From contig NZ_JAJITC010000002.1 of assembly GCF_020881035.1 (NCBI RefSeq), positions 1 to 64,000 on the forward strand: DNA of 64,000 nt. The letters are read 5' to 3'. How positions within the stretch are numbered: the first letter of the stretch is position 1; each line of letters begins with the position of its first letter. Of the stretch, positions 52,393-62,412 are shown piece after piece. Position numbers and translations under genes: made by a program. Below the pieces are notes generated by a model. That model was not told where the DNA came from and made no database searches. It saw only the letters and a program-made list of their open reading frames with translations. The stretch comes from Paraburkholderia translucens. GTDB lineage: Bacteria > Pseudomonadota > Gammaproteobacteria > Burkholderiales > Burkholderiaceae.

Positions 52393-53022
52393 ATGCCCAC
52401 GCCCTCCGCTTCGCTGCATCCGTTCGTCTACCTCGCCTCTCAAAGTCCGCGCCGTCAGGAGTTGCTGCAACAGCTCGGCGTGCGATTCGAACTGCTGCTG
52501 CCGCGCCCCGACGAAGACGCCGAAGCGCTCGAAGCCGAACGGCCCGGCGAGCACGCGCGCGACTACGTGCAGCGCGTATGCATCGCGAAGGCCCATGCGG
52601 CGCGCGCGCGGCTCGTCGACGGCGGCCACGAGGCGCGGCCGATCCTCGTCGCCGACACCACCGTCACGATCGACGATGCCATTCTCGGCAAGCCCATCGA
52701 TGCCGAGGACGCAGTCGCGATGCTCACGCGCCTCGCGGGCCGCACGCACGAAGTGCTGACCGCGCTCGCCGTGATCGATGCCGATGGCGCCTTGCTGCCG
52801 GCGGCGCTGTCGGTCTCGAAGGTGCGTTTTGCTGCAGTGCACGCAGATGCGCTGAGCCGCTATGCGGCGAGCGGCGAGCCGCTCGGCAAGGCGGGCGCTT
52901 ATGGCGTGCAGGGACGCGCGGCGGAGTTCATTGAACATATCGACGGGTCCTATTCGGGTATCATGGGTTTGCCGCTCTTTGAAACCGCTGCCCTCCTGCG
53001 TGCAGCGCGCATCGACTTCTAG
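52393..53022 (+). CDS. Maf-like nucleotide pyrophosphatase (YhdE type)
   Basis: 209 residues from the ATG at 52393 ([11 protein letters not shown]). The Maf signature [16 protein letters not shown] and the catalytic D-T-x-V segment ([16 protein letters not shown]) are intact. Members hydrolyse non-canonical or excess nucleoside triphosphates; the YhdE subgroup, usually next to rng as here, prefers dTTP/UTP. Confidence 0.93.
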   Translation: MPTPSASLHPFVYLASQSPRRQELLQQLGVRFELLLPRPDEDAEALEAERPGEHARDYVQRVCIAKAHAARARLVDGGHEARPILVADTTVTIDDAILGKPIDAEDAVAMLTRLAGRTHEVLTALAVIDADGALLPAALSVSKVRFAAVHADALSRYAASGEPLGKAGAYGVQGRAAEFIEHIDGSYSGIMGLPLFETAALLRAARIDF

Positions 53023-53031
53023 AACAACACC

Positions 53032-54501
53032 ATGAATGAAGAAATCCTGATCAATGTCACGCCGCAGGAAACGCGCGTCGCGCTCGTTCAACAGGGCGCC
53101 GTCCAGGAACTTCATGTCGAACGAACGCTGTCGCGCGGGCGCGTCGGCAATGTCTATCTCGGCAAGGTCGTGCGCGTGCTGCCGGGCATGCAATCGGCGT
53201 TCATCGACATCGGCCTCGAACGCGCCGCGTTCCTTCATGTCGCCGACATCTGGCATCCGCGCATTGCCGGCGAAGCACAACATCAAACGCCGCATCAGCC
53301 GATCGAAAAAATCGTCTTCGAAGGCCAGACGCTGATGGTGCAGGTCGTCAAGGATCCGATCGGCACCAAGGGCGCGCGGCTGTCCACGCAAGTGAGCATC
53401 GCGGGGCGCACGCTCGTGTATTTGCCGCAGGAGCCGCATATCGGCATCTCGCAGAAGATCGAAAGCGAAGCCGAGCGCGAGGCCGTGCGCGCACGCCTGA
53501 CCGCGGTGCTGCCCGCCGACGAGAAAGGCGGCTACATCGTGCGCACGATCGCCGAAGACGCGACGAGCGAAGAGCTCGCGGCCGACGTCGCGTACCTGCG
53601 CAAGACGTGGGCGACGATTCTGTCGCAGGCGCAGCGCATGCCGCCCACCAGCCTGCTCTACCAGGATCTCAATCTCGCGCAGCGCGTGCTGCGCGATTTC
53701 GTCAACGATGAAACGTCGCGCATCCAGGTCGATTCGCGCGAGACGCATCAGATGCTCGCCGATTTCGCGGGCGAGTTCACGCCGGCGGTATCGTCGAAGC
53801 TGCACCACTACACCGGCGAGCGGCCGCTCTTCGATCTGTACAACATCGAGGCAGAGATCCAACGCGCGCTGTCGCGTCGCGTGGACCTGAAGTCGGGCGG
53901 CTACCTCGTGATCGACCAGACCGAGGCGATGACGACGATCGACGTGAATACCGGCGGTTACGTCGGCGCGCGCAACTTCGACGACACGATCTTCAAGACC
54001 AACCTCGAAGCCGCGCACACGATTGCGCGGCAATTGCGGCTGCGCAATCTGGGCGGCGTGATCATCATCGATTTCATCGATATGGAAAATCCTGAGCATC
54101 GCGACCAGGTGCTGGGCGAGCTGAAGAAGGCGTTATCGCGTGATCGCACACGTGTGACCGTCAACGGCTTCTCCCAGCTCGGACTCGTGGAGATGACGCG
54201 CAAGCGTACGCGCGAGTCGCTCGCGCATGTGCTGTGCGAGCCGTGCCCGGTTTGTCAGGGCAAGGGGCAGGTGAAGACGGCGCGAACGGTTTGCTATGAC
54301 GTGCTGCGCGAGATTCTGCGCGAGTCGCGGCAGTTCAATCCGCGCGAGTTTCGCGTGATCGCTTCGCAGCAGGTCATCGATCTGTTTCTCGAGGAAGAGT
54401 CGCAGCATCTGGCGATGCTGATCGATTTCATCGGCAAGCCGGTGTCGTTGCAGGTGGAATCGAATCTGAGTCAGGAGCAGTACGACATCGTGCTGATGTG
54501 A
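53032..54501 (+). CDS. rng: Ribonuclease G
   Basis: Endoribonuclease of the RNase E/G family for 16S rRNA 5' maturation and mRNA decay. It has 489 residues with an N-terminal S1-like domain (VGNVYLGKVVRVLPGMQSAFIDIG), the catalytic core with D-V-N-T-G-G and IDFIDMEN, and the Zn-link CEPCPVCQGKG. It starts 9 bp after maf. Confidence 0.97.
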   Translation: MNEEILINVTPQETRVALVQQGAVQELHVERTLSRGRVGNVYLGKVVRVLPGMQSAFIDIGLERAAFLHVADIWHPRIAGEAQHQTPHQPIEKIVFEGQTLMVQVVKDPIGTKGARLSTQVSIAGRTLVYLPQEPHIGISQKIESEAEREAVRARLTAVLPADEKGGYIVRTIAEDATSEELAADVAYLRKTWATILSQAQRMPPTSLLYQDLNLAQRVLRDFVNDETSRIQVDSRETHQMLADFAGEFTPAVSSKLHHYTGERPLFDLYNIEAEIQRALSRRVDLKSGGYLVIDQTEAMTTIDVNTGGYVGARNFDDTIFKTNLEAAHTIARQLRLRNLGGVIIIDFIDMENPEHRDQVLGELKKALSRDRTRVTVNGFSQLGLVEMTRKRTRESLAHVLCEPCPVCQGKGQVKTARTVCYDVLREILRESRQFNPREFRVIASQQVIDLFLEEESQHLAMLIDFIGKPVSLQVESNLSQEQYDIVLM

Positions 54502-54917
54502 GGCAATTGACGTCTATTTGCCTTCATCGAACGCCTCGCGAGCCCTTTACTCGCGTCGCTATTCCGGCGGCCGCCACCGATTCCGTTCGAATGGACGGCA
54601 AATGGGCTTGAGCCTACTTCCCACCTGTCGGCGGCCGCCGTCTGCGTTCAATCACCGCAACCATCTCCGCGTGGCGTGGATTCACTCGCAGCGCTTGCCG
54701 CTCGACGAGGCCATTGAGCGTACCGGTTCTGGCATCGCGCGAGACTGCCATGCAAGCGCCCCACCTGATTCCGCCATGAACTTTGCGATCGATGGCGCGG
54801 ACCGCAGCGTCTAGTGAACAAACGGGCGATGGCGTCGTTGCCCGCCAGGCTACCGCTCGGCATAACCGGCCACGTGCTATCTTTAGCGGATCCGACAACT
54901 TCCACTCGGGAGTGCTC
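54502..54917. other. 416-bp region without a supported gene
   Basis: Between rng and the cyclase gene. Short open frames exist on both strands. One on the minus strand, upstream of 54614, has unusually protein-like composition (RHAEMVAVIERRR), but it lacks a ribosome site and overlaps the cyclase start. A 6-bp AGGCAA/TTGCCT hairpin follows the rng stop. Confidence 0.5.
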
Positions 54918-57900
54918 GTGGACGTCGCCACGTGGCTGCACAGCCTCGGAATGGAGCGGTATGAATCGGTGTTTCGCGAGAACGCCATCGACCCCGACGT
55001 ACTCCGCAATCTCACCGCGGACGATCTGAAGGAACTCGGTATCGCGTCAGTCGGTCATCGGCGCAGACTGCTTGATGCTTTGGCTGAACTGAGGGCGCGA
55101 ACCGAGCCCCGGCATCTGGCCACGAGTCCAGGCGACTTGAAAGGAGAACGGCGGCAGGTCGCAGTCCTTTTCGCCGATCTATCCGGCTTCACGCAGATGA
55201 GCCGCTCGGTCGACGCAGAGGAAGTGCTCGCTGTGCTCGATCGTTTTTTCGAACAGGTCGACCGCATCATCGAGGAGCACGGCGGGCACGTCGACAAGCA
55301 TGTCGGCGATTGCGTCATGGCAGTATTCGGTGCGCCAGTCTCGCATGGAAACGATGTCGAACGCGCCGTGCGAGCGGCGCTCGCAGTCAGGGACGGGATG
55401 CCCGATCTGTCGCGCGCGCTCGGCCGCTCAGTCTCCGTACACATTGGCATAGCCGGCGGCGAGGTCGTCGCAAGCGGCACCGGCAGTGCGACTTACAGGG
55501 AATACACCGTCACCGGCGACACGGTCAATCTCGCCTCACGTCTCACCAATGCGGCCGGGCCGGGGCAGATCCTGATATCGGAAACTGTGCGGCGCCCACT
55601 GGCTGATCGTCTGGACTGTGTCGAACGCGGTGCGCTTACGGTCAAGGGCTTCGCGCAAACGGTCCCAGCGTGGGGCATTGTCGGCCTTCGGCGCTCGTGC
55701 CGAGGCAGGCCGTTCATAGGTCGTCGTGACGAGCTGGCGGAGTTTCGATCGGTGCTCCATGCGTGCCGCGCGACCGGGGGTGGACGCACTGTTTTGCTGC
55801 GTGGCGAGGCAGGGATCGGCAAAACACGCCTCGTCGAAGAATTCGAACGCGAGGCGCGGGAGTCAGGTTTCCTTTGCCATACCGGCCTCGTGCTCGACTT
55901 CGGCGCGTCAACCGGACGGGGCGCTATTCAGTCTCTCGTGAGCGGCTTGCTGGCATCTGGCTGCCTAGCCGATAACGATGCCAGTGCAACTTGCAGCGAG
56001 CACGCGATCAAGACCGGTTTGATCGACGCGGGCGACGCACTCTTCCTTCAGGATCTGATCGAGTTCCCAATGGCGTTCGAAGACCGTGCCGTCTACGAAG
56101 CGATGGACAACGCGATGCGCGTCCGCGGCCGACGGCACGTCCTCACGCGGCTTGTCCGACGCGCGAGCCGCCACCGGCCCCGGATGCTGGTCGTCGAAGA
56201 TATTCACTGGTCGGACGAATCGACGCTTCGTGACCTCGCCGGACTGTCGGCAACGACGGCGGAATGCCCGGCCGTACTCGTGCTGACTGCGCGAACGCAC
56301 GGCAATTCGCTCGAAGAACCGTGGCGCGTCGTGACCGGTGAGCAATGTTCGCTGATCGATCTGGGTCCGCTGAGCGCCAGCGACGCGCATGCCATGGCCG
56401 AATCGTTTTCCGGTGCGCAGGCGGATCTGGCAGGACGCTGCATCGCCCGGGCGGCGGGTAACCCGCTGTTTCTCGAGCAGTTGCTAACCGATGCGCAGGA
56501 AAGCAACGGGACTGGCGTACCGGGGTCGGTGCGAAGCCTCGTACAGGCGCGCCTGGATCGTCTCGATCCCGTCAACAGGACCGTGCTGCAAGCTGCTTCG
56601 GTGCTCGGCCAGCTGTTCGAGAAGGAGGCGGTCGATTTTCTTGTCGATAGCGCTGACGCCGATGCCGGCGTTGCGTTGGAACCGCTTGTAACCAGTCTCA
56701 TGTTGAGACGTCAAGGCACGGGATTCATCTTTCATCACGCATTGGTTCGCGACGCCATTTATGACGGGCTGCTGAAAAGCCGGCGTCGCGAGTTGCATCG
56801 TCGCGCCGCACAGTGGTACGGCGAGCGTGATCTCGTCCTGCGGGCGGAGCATCTCGATCGCGCGGGCGAGCCGGAGGCGGCGCTCGCCTACTGCGAAGCA
56901 GCGCGCTCGCAGGCGTCGGGATACCGGTATGAATCCGCGCTTCGGCTTGTCGAACGGGGGCTCGATCTTGCGCATCGACGCAGCGACCACGCCGCACTCG
57001 AGTGTCTGCATGGCAATGTCCTGTATGACGTCGGTGACATGCAGTCGGCACTCTACGCATTCGAATCCGCCCTCGAATTTGCCACGACCGACGCGGAGCG
57101 TTGCCGTGCATGGATTGGGCGGGCCACCGTGAAGCGGATCATCGACGATCTCGACGGTGCATGGACCGACCTCGACTACGCCGCCGACGCCGCCCGGGGC
57201 CTTCTGCGCGAAGAGGCGCGCATTCACTTCCTGCGCGGTAATCTATGTTTTCCGCGCGGCGATAGCGACGGCTGCGTGCGCGAACACGGACGCAGCCTTG
57301 CCCTGGCGCGCAAAGCGTGCGATCCCGAACAGGAGGCGGCAGCGCTTGGCGGCCTGGGAGACGCAGAGTACATGCGCGGCCGGATGATCAGCGCACACAA
57401 AGCATTCAGCCGCTGCATCGAACTCTGCCAACGCCACGGTTTCGGACGAATCGAGGTGGCTAACCTGCCGATGCGCGCGATCACGACATGGTTTACCGGC
57501 GAAGCAATGACCGCGCTCGACGCCGCGCTTGCCAGTGTCGCCGCAGCGCAGAAGGTCGGTCATCTGCGGGCGCTCGCCGTCGCGCATCATGCGGCCTGGC
57601 ACTGTTTGCACGATCGCGCGGAGTGGGATCGTGCGTGGGAGCACGTCGCGCCTGCGCTACAGTGCGCGCGCGAGCTGAAATCGAAGCGCTTCGAGGGCGA
57701 AGCGCTGGCGTTTGGCGCGGAATTGCATCGTGTCGCCGGCCGTCAACGCGAAGCGCTCGGCGATATCGAAGCGGCGCTGTCGATCAGTCGCGAGACCGGC
57801 ATGAACTATCTGCGTGCGGCTTATCTCGGCGTGCTTGCGCGCACGACGGACGACCCCGATGTCTTCGACCGGGCGCTAGCGGAAGGTGAAGCTTTGCTCG

Positions 57901-58208
57901 CCGCCGGCGCGGTGAGCCACAACCACTTTCTCTTTCGACGCGATGCGATAGATGCATCGATCGACCGCAAACGCTGGGATGCGGCCATGCATCATGCTGC
58001 AGCCCTTGAAGATTACGCTCGCCGCGAGCCCTCCCCTTTTTCCGGATTTTTTGTGGCGCGCGCGCGGGCGCTTGCTGCGTATGGAACCGGCAAGCGCGAC
58101 CCGGCATTGCTGAAAGGACTTCAGCGGCTAAGGCAGGAGGGCCGGAGCCTCGGCTTTCTATACGCGGTCGAAGCGATCGAGGCCGCGCTTTTTGAACGTG
58201 GCGGATAG
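54918..58208 (+). CDS. SAM - class III nucleotide cyclase - AAA-type ATPase - TPR signalling protein
   Basis: 1096 residues from the GTG at 54918 (CGGGAG site 5 nt before; a GTG at 54912 and an upstream frame to 54783 are alternatives). The N-terminal SAM domain is about residues 1-62. The class III cyclase spans about 75-270, with metal Asp residues in FADLSGFTQM and HVGDCVMAVFG and the N-x-x-x-R pair in TGDTVNLASRL. The ATPase domain has Walker A GEAGIGKT and Walker B MLVVEDIHW. A long helical repeat C-terminus resembles TPR. It is soluble and likely senses a signal through the repeats; the product is cAMP or cGMP. Confidence 0.9.
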   Translation: MDVATWLHSLGMERYESVFRENAIDPDVLRNLTADDLKELGIASVGHRRRLLDALAELRARTEPRHLATSPGDLKGERRQVAVLFADLSGFTQMSRSVDAEEVLAVLDRFFEQVDRIIEEHGGHVDKHVGDCVMAVFGAPVSHGNDVERAVRAALAVRDGMPDLSRALGRSVSVHIGIAGGEVVASGTGSATYREYTVTGDTVNLASRLTNAAGPGQILISETVRRPLADRLDCVERGALTVKGFAQTVPAWGIVGLRRSCRGRPFIGRRDELAEFRSVLHACRATGGGRTVLLRGEAGIGKTRLVEEFEREARESGFLCHTGLVLDFGASTGRGAIQSLVSGLLASGCLADNDASATCSEHAIKTGLIDAGDALFLQDLIEFPMAFEDRAVYEAMDNAMRVRGRRHVLTRLVRRASRHRPRMLVVEDIHWSDESTLRDLAGLSATTAECPAVLVLTARTHGNSLEEPWRVVTGEQCSLIDLGPLSASDAHAMAESFSGAQADLAGRCIARAAGNPLFLEQLLTDAQESNGTGVPGSVRSLVQARLDRLDPVNRTVLQAASVLGQLFEKEAVDFLVDSADADAGVALEPLVTSLMLRRQGTGFIFHHALVRDAIYDGLLKSRRRELHRRAAQWYGERDLVLRAEHLDRAGEPEAALAYCEAARSQASGYRYESALRLVERGLDLAHRRSDHAALECLHGNVLYDVGDMQSALYAFESALEFATTDAERCRAWIGRATVKRIIDDLDGAWTDLDYAADAARGLLREEARIHFLRGNLCFPRGDSDGCVREHGRSLALARKACDPEQEAAALGGLGDAEYMRGRMISAHKAFSRCIELCQRHGFGRIEVANLPMRAITTWFTGEAMTALDAALASVAAAQKVGHLRALAVAHHAAWHCLHDRAEWDRAWEHVAPALQCARELKSKRFEGEALAFGAELHRVAGRQREALGDIEAALSISRETGMNYLRAAYLGVLARTTDDPDVFDRALAEGEALLAAGAVSHNHFLFRRDAIDASIDRKRWDAAMHHAAALEDYARREPSPFSGFFVARARALAAYGTGKRDPALLKGLQRLRQEGRSLGFLYAVEAIEAALFERGG

Positions 58209-58337
58209 AGCGGCCAAATCGTGAAGGAGCTTCAGGACGGCAGCGAACAGTAGACGCGCCGCGGTCAGTCTGCATCGAACGATGTGACCGCGGCTGGATA
58301 GCCCTACCGGCGCATTCAACAGTAACAAGGGGATCAC

Positions 58338-58366
58338 CGGGTAAGACCACAAGGGTGGTCGACCCG
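58338..58366. terminator. Two-tier hairpin between convergent genes
   Basis: GACCAC (58345-58350) pairs with GTGGTC (58355-58360) and an outer CGGGT/ACCCG adds 5 bp. It has no T run. It lies between the converging cyclase and fRMsr genes and may end both transcripts. Confidence 0.4.
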
Positions 58367-58400
58367 TGCCGGGCGGCGCGATCGCAGCCGATCGACGACG

Positions 58401-58901
58401 TTACACGCCGCGCGGCAGCGCCGCCTCGACGAACACCGCGCACAGCGCTTCCATACCCTTCGCATCCTCCTCGTCGAAGCGCGCGATGACCGGGCTGTCG
58501 ACATCCCACACGCCGATCAGCGTGCCATCAGGCGCGACGAGCGGCACGACGATTTCCGATTGCGACGCCGAATCGCACGCAATATGGCCGGGAAACGCGT
58601 GCACGTCGCGCACGACCTGGGTCTGGCGGGTTTGCGCGGCCGTGCCGCAGACGCCCTTGCCGAGCGCAATGCGCACGCACGCGGGCTTGCCCTGAAACGG
58701 GCCGACCACCAGTTCGCGGCCGTCGTGAAAGTAAAAGCCGGCCCAATTCAGATCGCTCAACGAATGAAATACGAACGACGAGAAATTCGCCGCGTTGGCG
58801 ATCCAGTCGGTCTCGCCGGCGAGCAGCGCGCGCGCCTGAGCGACCAGTTCTTCGTATTGCGCGGCTTTGGGCAGATGTGAGGTGGCGGAAACTTCGAACA
58901 T
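58401..58901 (-). CDS. Free methionine-(R)-sulfoxide reductase, GAF fold
   Basis: 166 residues from the ATG at 58901 (MFEVSATSHL). The GAF domain carries the three conserved Cys of fRMsr: C75 (PACVRIALG), C85 (GVCGTA) and C109 (IACDSAS). It reduces free Met-R-sulfoxide with thioredoxin, a part of oxidative repair. Confidence 0.93.
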   Translation of the reverse strand: MFEVSATSHLPKAAQYEELVAQARALLAGETDWIANAANFSSFVFHSLSDLNWAGFYFHDGRELVVGPFQGKPACVRIALGKGVCGTAAQTRQTQVVRDVHAFPGHIACDSASQSEIVVPLVAPDGTLIGVWDVDSPVIARFDEEDAKGMEALCAVFVEAALPRGV

Positions 58902-59001
58902 GACGGCGTCCGTGATCAGTGCGGGATAGAAAGCGTGAAGGCGTGCAGTGTAAAGCAGGCGAAATTCCCGCGCGCGCAGCGCGGGCAATGACGGAAGCCC
59001 C

Positions 59002-59427
59002 CTACTGATCGACTCCGATGATCACGCTCGACGCCTTGAAGACCGCCGTCGCCTTCTTGCCGCTCGCGAGGCCAAGACGCTCGACGCTGTCGTTCGTGAT
59101 GATCGCCGCAATCTGCGCGCCGCCCGCGCTGATGGTCACTTCCGAATTGACGGCGCCCTTCGTCACCGCCGCGACCGTCCCTTCGATGCAGTTGCGCGCC
59201 GACAGCTGCTGCCGAGCGACATCGACCATCACGATGACCGACGATGCCTTCACGAGCGCAAACGCCTGCTTGCCGGTCGCCAGCCCGAGCGACATCGCGC
59301 TGCCGTGCGTGATGATGGCGACGATCTCGAGACCGTCCGCTGTGCGCAGCGTGACTTCGTCGTTGACCGCGCCGTGTGTGACACCGGTGACTTCACCGCT
59401 GAACTGATTGCGTGCGCTGGTTTTCAT
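59002..59427 (-). CDS. Di-Mop (TOBE) molybdate-binding protein
   Basis: 141 residues made of two Mop domains in tandem (about 1-70 and 73-141), each starting S-A-R-N-x-x-x-G-x-V and having the G-A-V-N-x-E-V-T strand and the K-A-S-S-V-I end. Such molbindins bind molybdate or tungstate as cytosolic stores. No modABC transporter is next to it. Confidence 0.93.
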   Translation of the reverse strand: MKTSARNQFSGEVTGVTHGAVNDEVTLRTADGLEIVAIITHGSAMSLGLATGKQAFALVKASSVIVMVDVARQQLSARNCIEGTVAAVTKGAVNSEVTISAGGAQIAAIITNDSVERLGLASGKKATAVFKASSVIIGVDQ

Positions 59428-59586
59428 GGCGTGCTCCCTGTCGATTCAAGCGCGTGGCGACGCGCGGGCTGGACGGACAAAGCGAGTGCAAAAGCAACCG
59501 CCAGCGCCGGTGCTGAATCTCGAAGGCGCCGCGGGCATCGCCGACATCGTATCATCGTGCCCTTGAACCTCATCCGCCGAATCTTC

Positions 59587-61137
59587 ATGCCCGTCGCCGT
59601 TCTCTCCCGCCGTGTCTGCCGCGCCGTCGTGCTGTGCGCCGCCGTCGCGGCGCTGGTCGCCTGCAGCACGCCGACGCCGCCGCGGCAGACGCACGCGTTG
59701 GTCGACAACGTCTCGCTGTTTCCACTCGCCCATTACGACCAGAACGTCGATCACTGGCTCGATCCGGATAGCCCCGACTACGATCGGCCGTTTCTCAGCG
59801 CCGCCGAGCAGCGCGCGCATTTCGACGCGCTGTTCGCGCGCTACTTCGGCACGGGCGCGAACGCGCCGTCGCCATGGAATCCCGAGTGGGTGACGACGCG
59901 CGTGTTTGGCGAACAGGGCGAGGACATCGCCGCACTGCAACAGCGCCGTATCGAGAAGTTCGACAACACCGGCAAGCATGGCAGCTCAATCGGTTACGGC
60001 GAAAACTTCCGTCCGCGCGACAAGGCGTGGATCGACACAATCGCGCGCAACATCAACGTCGCGCAGTTCACGCAAACGCCGGTCTTTCAGCCGGAGCGGC
60101 GCGCGATCGCGACCGGCAATCTGATGGTGCGCGAGCTGCCGACCACCGATCCGTCGTTCTACGACCGTCATCTGGCCGGCGAGGGTTATCCGTTCGACAA
60201 CCTGCAGATCTCGGCGGTGCGACCGGGCACGCCGCTCTATGTGCTCGGCAGCAGCGTCGACGGTGCATGGCATTACGTGCAGACGCCCGACGTGCAGGGC
60301 TGGGTGCGCAGCGACGGCGTCGCGTTCGCCGATGATCGTTTCATCGACCAATGGCGCGCGGCGGCCGGGAAGTCGCTGGGCGCGGTGATCGTCGCGTCGG
60401 CGGCGGTGAACGACAGCCGCGGCGTGTTCCGCTTCGACGCGCCGGCCGGGACGATGTTGCCGTTGGTGGCGCAGGCACCGTCAGCATCGGCGGCGACCGG
60501 CGACCACCTGGCCACGCGCCAGCTCCTCGTTCCCGCGCGCGACGTCGACGGCCGCGCGCTGATCCGCACCGCGTCGCTCGACGCCACGCAGATCACGCCG
60601 ATGCCGCTCACCGCGACGCCGCGCCATCTCGCGATGCTATTGAAGGCGCTGATCGGCCGGCCGTACGGCTGGGGCAATAGCGGGCTCTACAACGACTGTT
60701 CTTCGGAACTGCAAAGCATCTTCGCCGCGTTCGGCGTGTGGCTGCCGCGTCATTCGTCGACGCAGATGAGCGCTGGCCGCATGGTCGACCTGTCGGAGTC
60801 GACGCCCGCCGAGCGGCTCGACTATCTGGCGCGGCATGGCGTGCCCTTGCGCACGCTGATCTACATCGGCGGCCACGTGATGCTGTACCTCGGCAACACG
60901 ACGCGCGACGGCATCACGGTCCCCGTCGTGTATCAGGACATATGGGGCCTGCGCCCGGCCGACAACAGCCGCCGCGCGGTGATCGGCGGCTCGGTGATCC
61001 TGCCGCTCGACGAGCACATTCCCGAGGACGCGACGCTGCAGTCGCTCGCCGCGACGCATACGTTCCAGATCAGCATCCTCGGCGGGCCGGCGGGCAGCGC
61101 GGCGCCGCCGGCGGACGAGGACAATCCGGCGGGCTAA
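59587..61137 (+). CDS. SH3/NlpC-P60 family cell-wall hydrolase lipoprotein
   Basis: 516 residues from the ATG at 59587 (MPVAVLSRRVCR); the frame is open to 59305, but this start gives a clear lipoprotein signal with lipobox LVAC (Cys about residue 24). Two SH3-like domains (DNLQISAVRPGTPLYVLGSS; DDRFIDQWR) precede a C-terminal NlpC/P60 domain with the catalytic Cys in YNDCSSELQSIF and His in GGHVMLYLG. It probably cuts peptidoglycan stem peptides from the outer-membrane side. Confidence 0.9.
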   Translation: MPVAVLSRRVCRAVVLCAAVAALVACSTPTPPRQTHALVDNVSLFPLAHYDQNVDHWLDPDSPDYDRPFLSAAEQRAHFDALFARYFGTGANAPSPWNPEWVTTRVFGEQGEDIAALQQRRIEKFDNTGKHGSSIGYGENFRPRDKAWIDTIARNINVAQFTQTPVFQPERRAIATGNLMVRELPTTDPSFYDRHLAGEGYPFDNLQISAVRPGTPLYVLGSSVDGAWHYVQTPDVQGWVRSDGVAFADDRFIDQWRAAAGKSLGAVIVASAAVNDSRGVFRFDAPAGTMLPLVAQAPSASAATGDHLATRQLLVPARDVDGRALIRTASLDATQITPMPLTATPRHLAMLLKALIGRPYGWGNSGLYNDCSSELQSIFAAFGVWLPRHSSTQMSAGRMVDLSESTPAERLDYLARHGVPLRTLIYIGGHVMLYLGNTTRDGITVPVVYQDIWGLRPADNSRRAVIGGSVILPLDEHIPEDATLQSLAATHTFQISILGGPAGSAAPPADEDNPAG

Positions 61138-61296
61138 ATGGGGCAGATGCCGAGGGCGTCCTCGCCCTTGCCCGCGCCGATAAATATTTTTTTCGGAGTG
61201 TCGATCCGACGGTCACGGGCTCGTCGTAACGTTGAAGACCCAGCTCACGCAGCCGGTCTTTCCACTGAGGAACCGTTACTTCAAGGAGTCACCGTC

Positions 61297-61782
61297 ATGT
61301 CCAGCGCTGCCGTCAAACCGATCCCGGACGGGATGCACTCGCTCACGCCGTACCTGATCTGCAAGAACGCCGCCGAAGCGATCGCGTTCTACACAAAAGC
61401 CTTCAACGCCGTCGAACAGATCCGTCTGCCGGGCCCGGACGGCAAGGTGATGCACGCGTGCCTGAAAATCGGCGACTCGATGCTGATGCTGACCGACGAA
61501 TGGCCCGAGCATCAAACCTTCGGCCCCAACACGCTGAAGGGCACGCCGGTCACGATTCACCACTACGTGCAGGACGTCGACGCGAGTTTCAAACAGGCCG
61601 TCGAAGCGGGCGCGACCGTCACGTTGCCCGTCACCGACATGTTCTGGGGTGACCGCTACGGCCAGCTCAAGGACCCGTTCGGCCACAACTGGTCGCTCGC
61701 CACGCACAAGCGCGACCTGAGCGCCGAGGAGATCCAGCAGGCGATGGCCGCGATGAAGTGTTCGCCCGAAGAGCACAAGTGA
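61297..61782 (+). CDS. VOC family protein (PhnB/glyoxalase-like)
   Basis: 161 residues from the ATG at 61297, AAGGAG ribosome site. It has the two-beta-alpha-beta-beta-beta VOC pattern: LTPYLICKNAAEAIAFYTKAF, ALDVD-like VQDVDASFKQAVEAGA, and the C-terminal FWGDRYGQLKDPFGHNWSLATH. Substrate unknown; PhnB-like members include resistance and glyoxalase-type proteins. Followed by a second VOC gene. Confidence 0.9.
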   Translation: MSSAAVKPIPDGMHSLTPYLICKNAAEAIAFYTKAFNAVEQIRLPGPDGKVMHACLKIGDSMLMLTDEWPEHQTFGPNTLKGTPVTIHHYVQDVDASFKQAVEAGATVTLPVTDMFWGDRYGQLKDPFGHNWSLATHKRDLSAEEIQQAMAAMKCSPEEHK

Positions 61783-61849
61783 GTGGCCGGCGGACCTCGT
61801 ACGAACGCGCAACGAGGTCCGCCGTCGGCAGTTCCGAAGGAGCAACGTC

Positions 61850-62326
61850 ATGCAGAAAATCGCGCCGTGCTTATGGTTCGACGGCAACGCCGAAGAAGCC
61901 GCTGATTTCTACACGTCCGTATTTCCGGCTTCGCGCATCGCCACCACACTGCACTACACGGACGCCGGCCCCGGACCCGAAGGCAAGGTCGTGGCCATCG
62001 TCTTCGAACTGGAAGGTCAGGAGTTCATGGCCCTCAACGGTGGCCCGCAGTATCCATTCACGCCGGCCATCTCGCTGTTCGTGCACTGCGACTCGCAGGA
62101 GGACGTCGACCGCTACTGGTCGAAGCTGCTCGAGGGCGGCGGCAAGCCGTGGGCCTGCGGCTGGCTGCGGGACCGCTTCGGCGTGTCGTGGCAGATCGTG
62201 CCCAATGTGTTGACGGACATGTTGCGCGACCCCGACCGCAAGAAGGCGAGCCGCGTGATGGCGACGATGATGAAGATGGTCAAGCTCGATATCGCGCCGC
62301 TCGAGGCGGCATATCGCGGCGAGTAG
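61850..62326 (+). CDS. VOC family protein (3-demethylubiquinone-methyltransferase-like fold)
   Basis: 158 residues with the PhnB/YjdN-type start KIAPCLWFDGNAEEAADFYTSVF and the family C-terminal GWLRDRFGVSWQIVPNVL. These are often annotated as 3-demethylubiquinone-9 3-methyltransferase, a label that is not supported by activity. It lies 67 bp after the first VOC gene, with a GGAGCAA ribosome site, and both end at the terminator at 62337-62370. Confidence 0.9.
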   Translation: MQKIAPCLWFDGNAEEAADFYTSVFPASRIATTLHYTDAGPGPEGKVVAIVFELEGQEFMALNGGPQYPFTPAISLFVHCDSQEDVDRYWSKLLEGGGKPWACGWLRDRFGVSWQIVPNVLTDMLRDPDRKKASRVMATMMKMVKLDIAPLEAAYRGE

Positions 62327-62336
62327 GACGGCGCGC

Positions 62337-62370
62337 GGCGCGTGCGCGCAACTCGCACGCGCGCCTTTTT
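62337..62370 (+). terminator. Rho-independent terminator of the VOC pair
   Basis: A 9-bp stem GCGCGTGCG (62338-62346) with CGCACGCGC (62354-62362) and a 7-nt loop, followed by GCC and five T. Confidence 0.8.
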
Positions 62371-62412
62371 GATAGGATCGAACTCGCCCCCCAATACGTC
62401 GAGACAAGCACG

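Noticed and set aside
54614-55015. Minus-strand frame with protein-like composition before the cyclase gene
   Set aside because: It overlaps the start of a well supported gene, lacks a ribosome site, and resembles no family I know.
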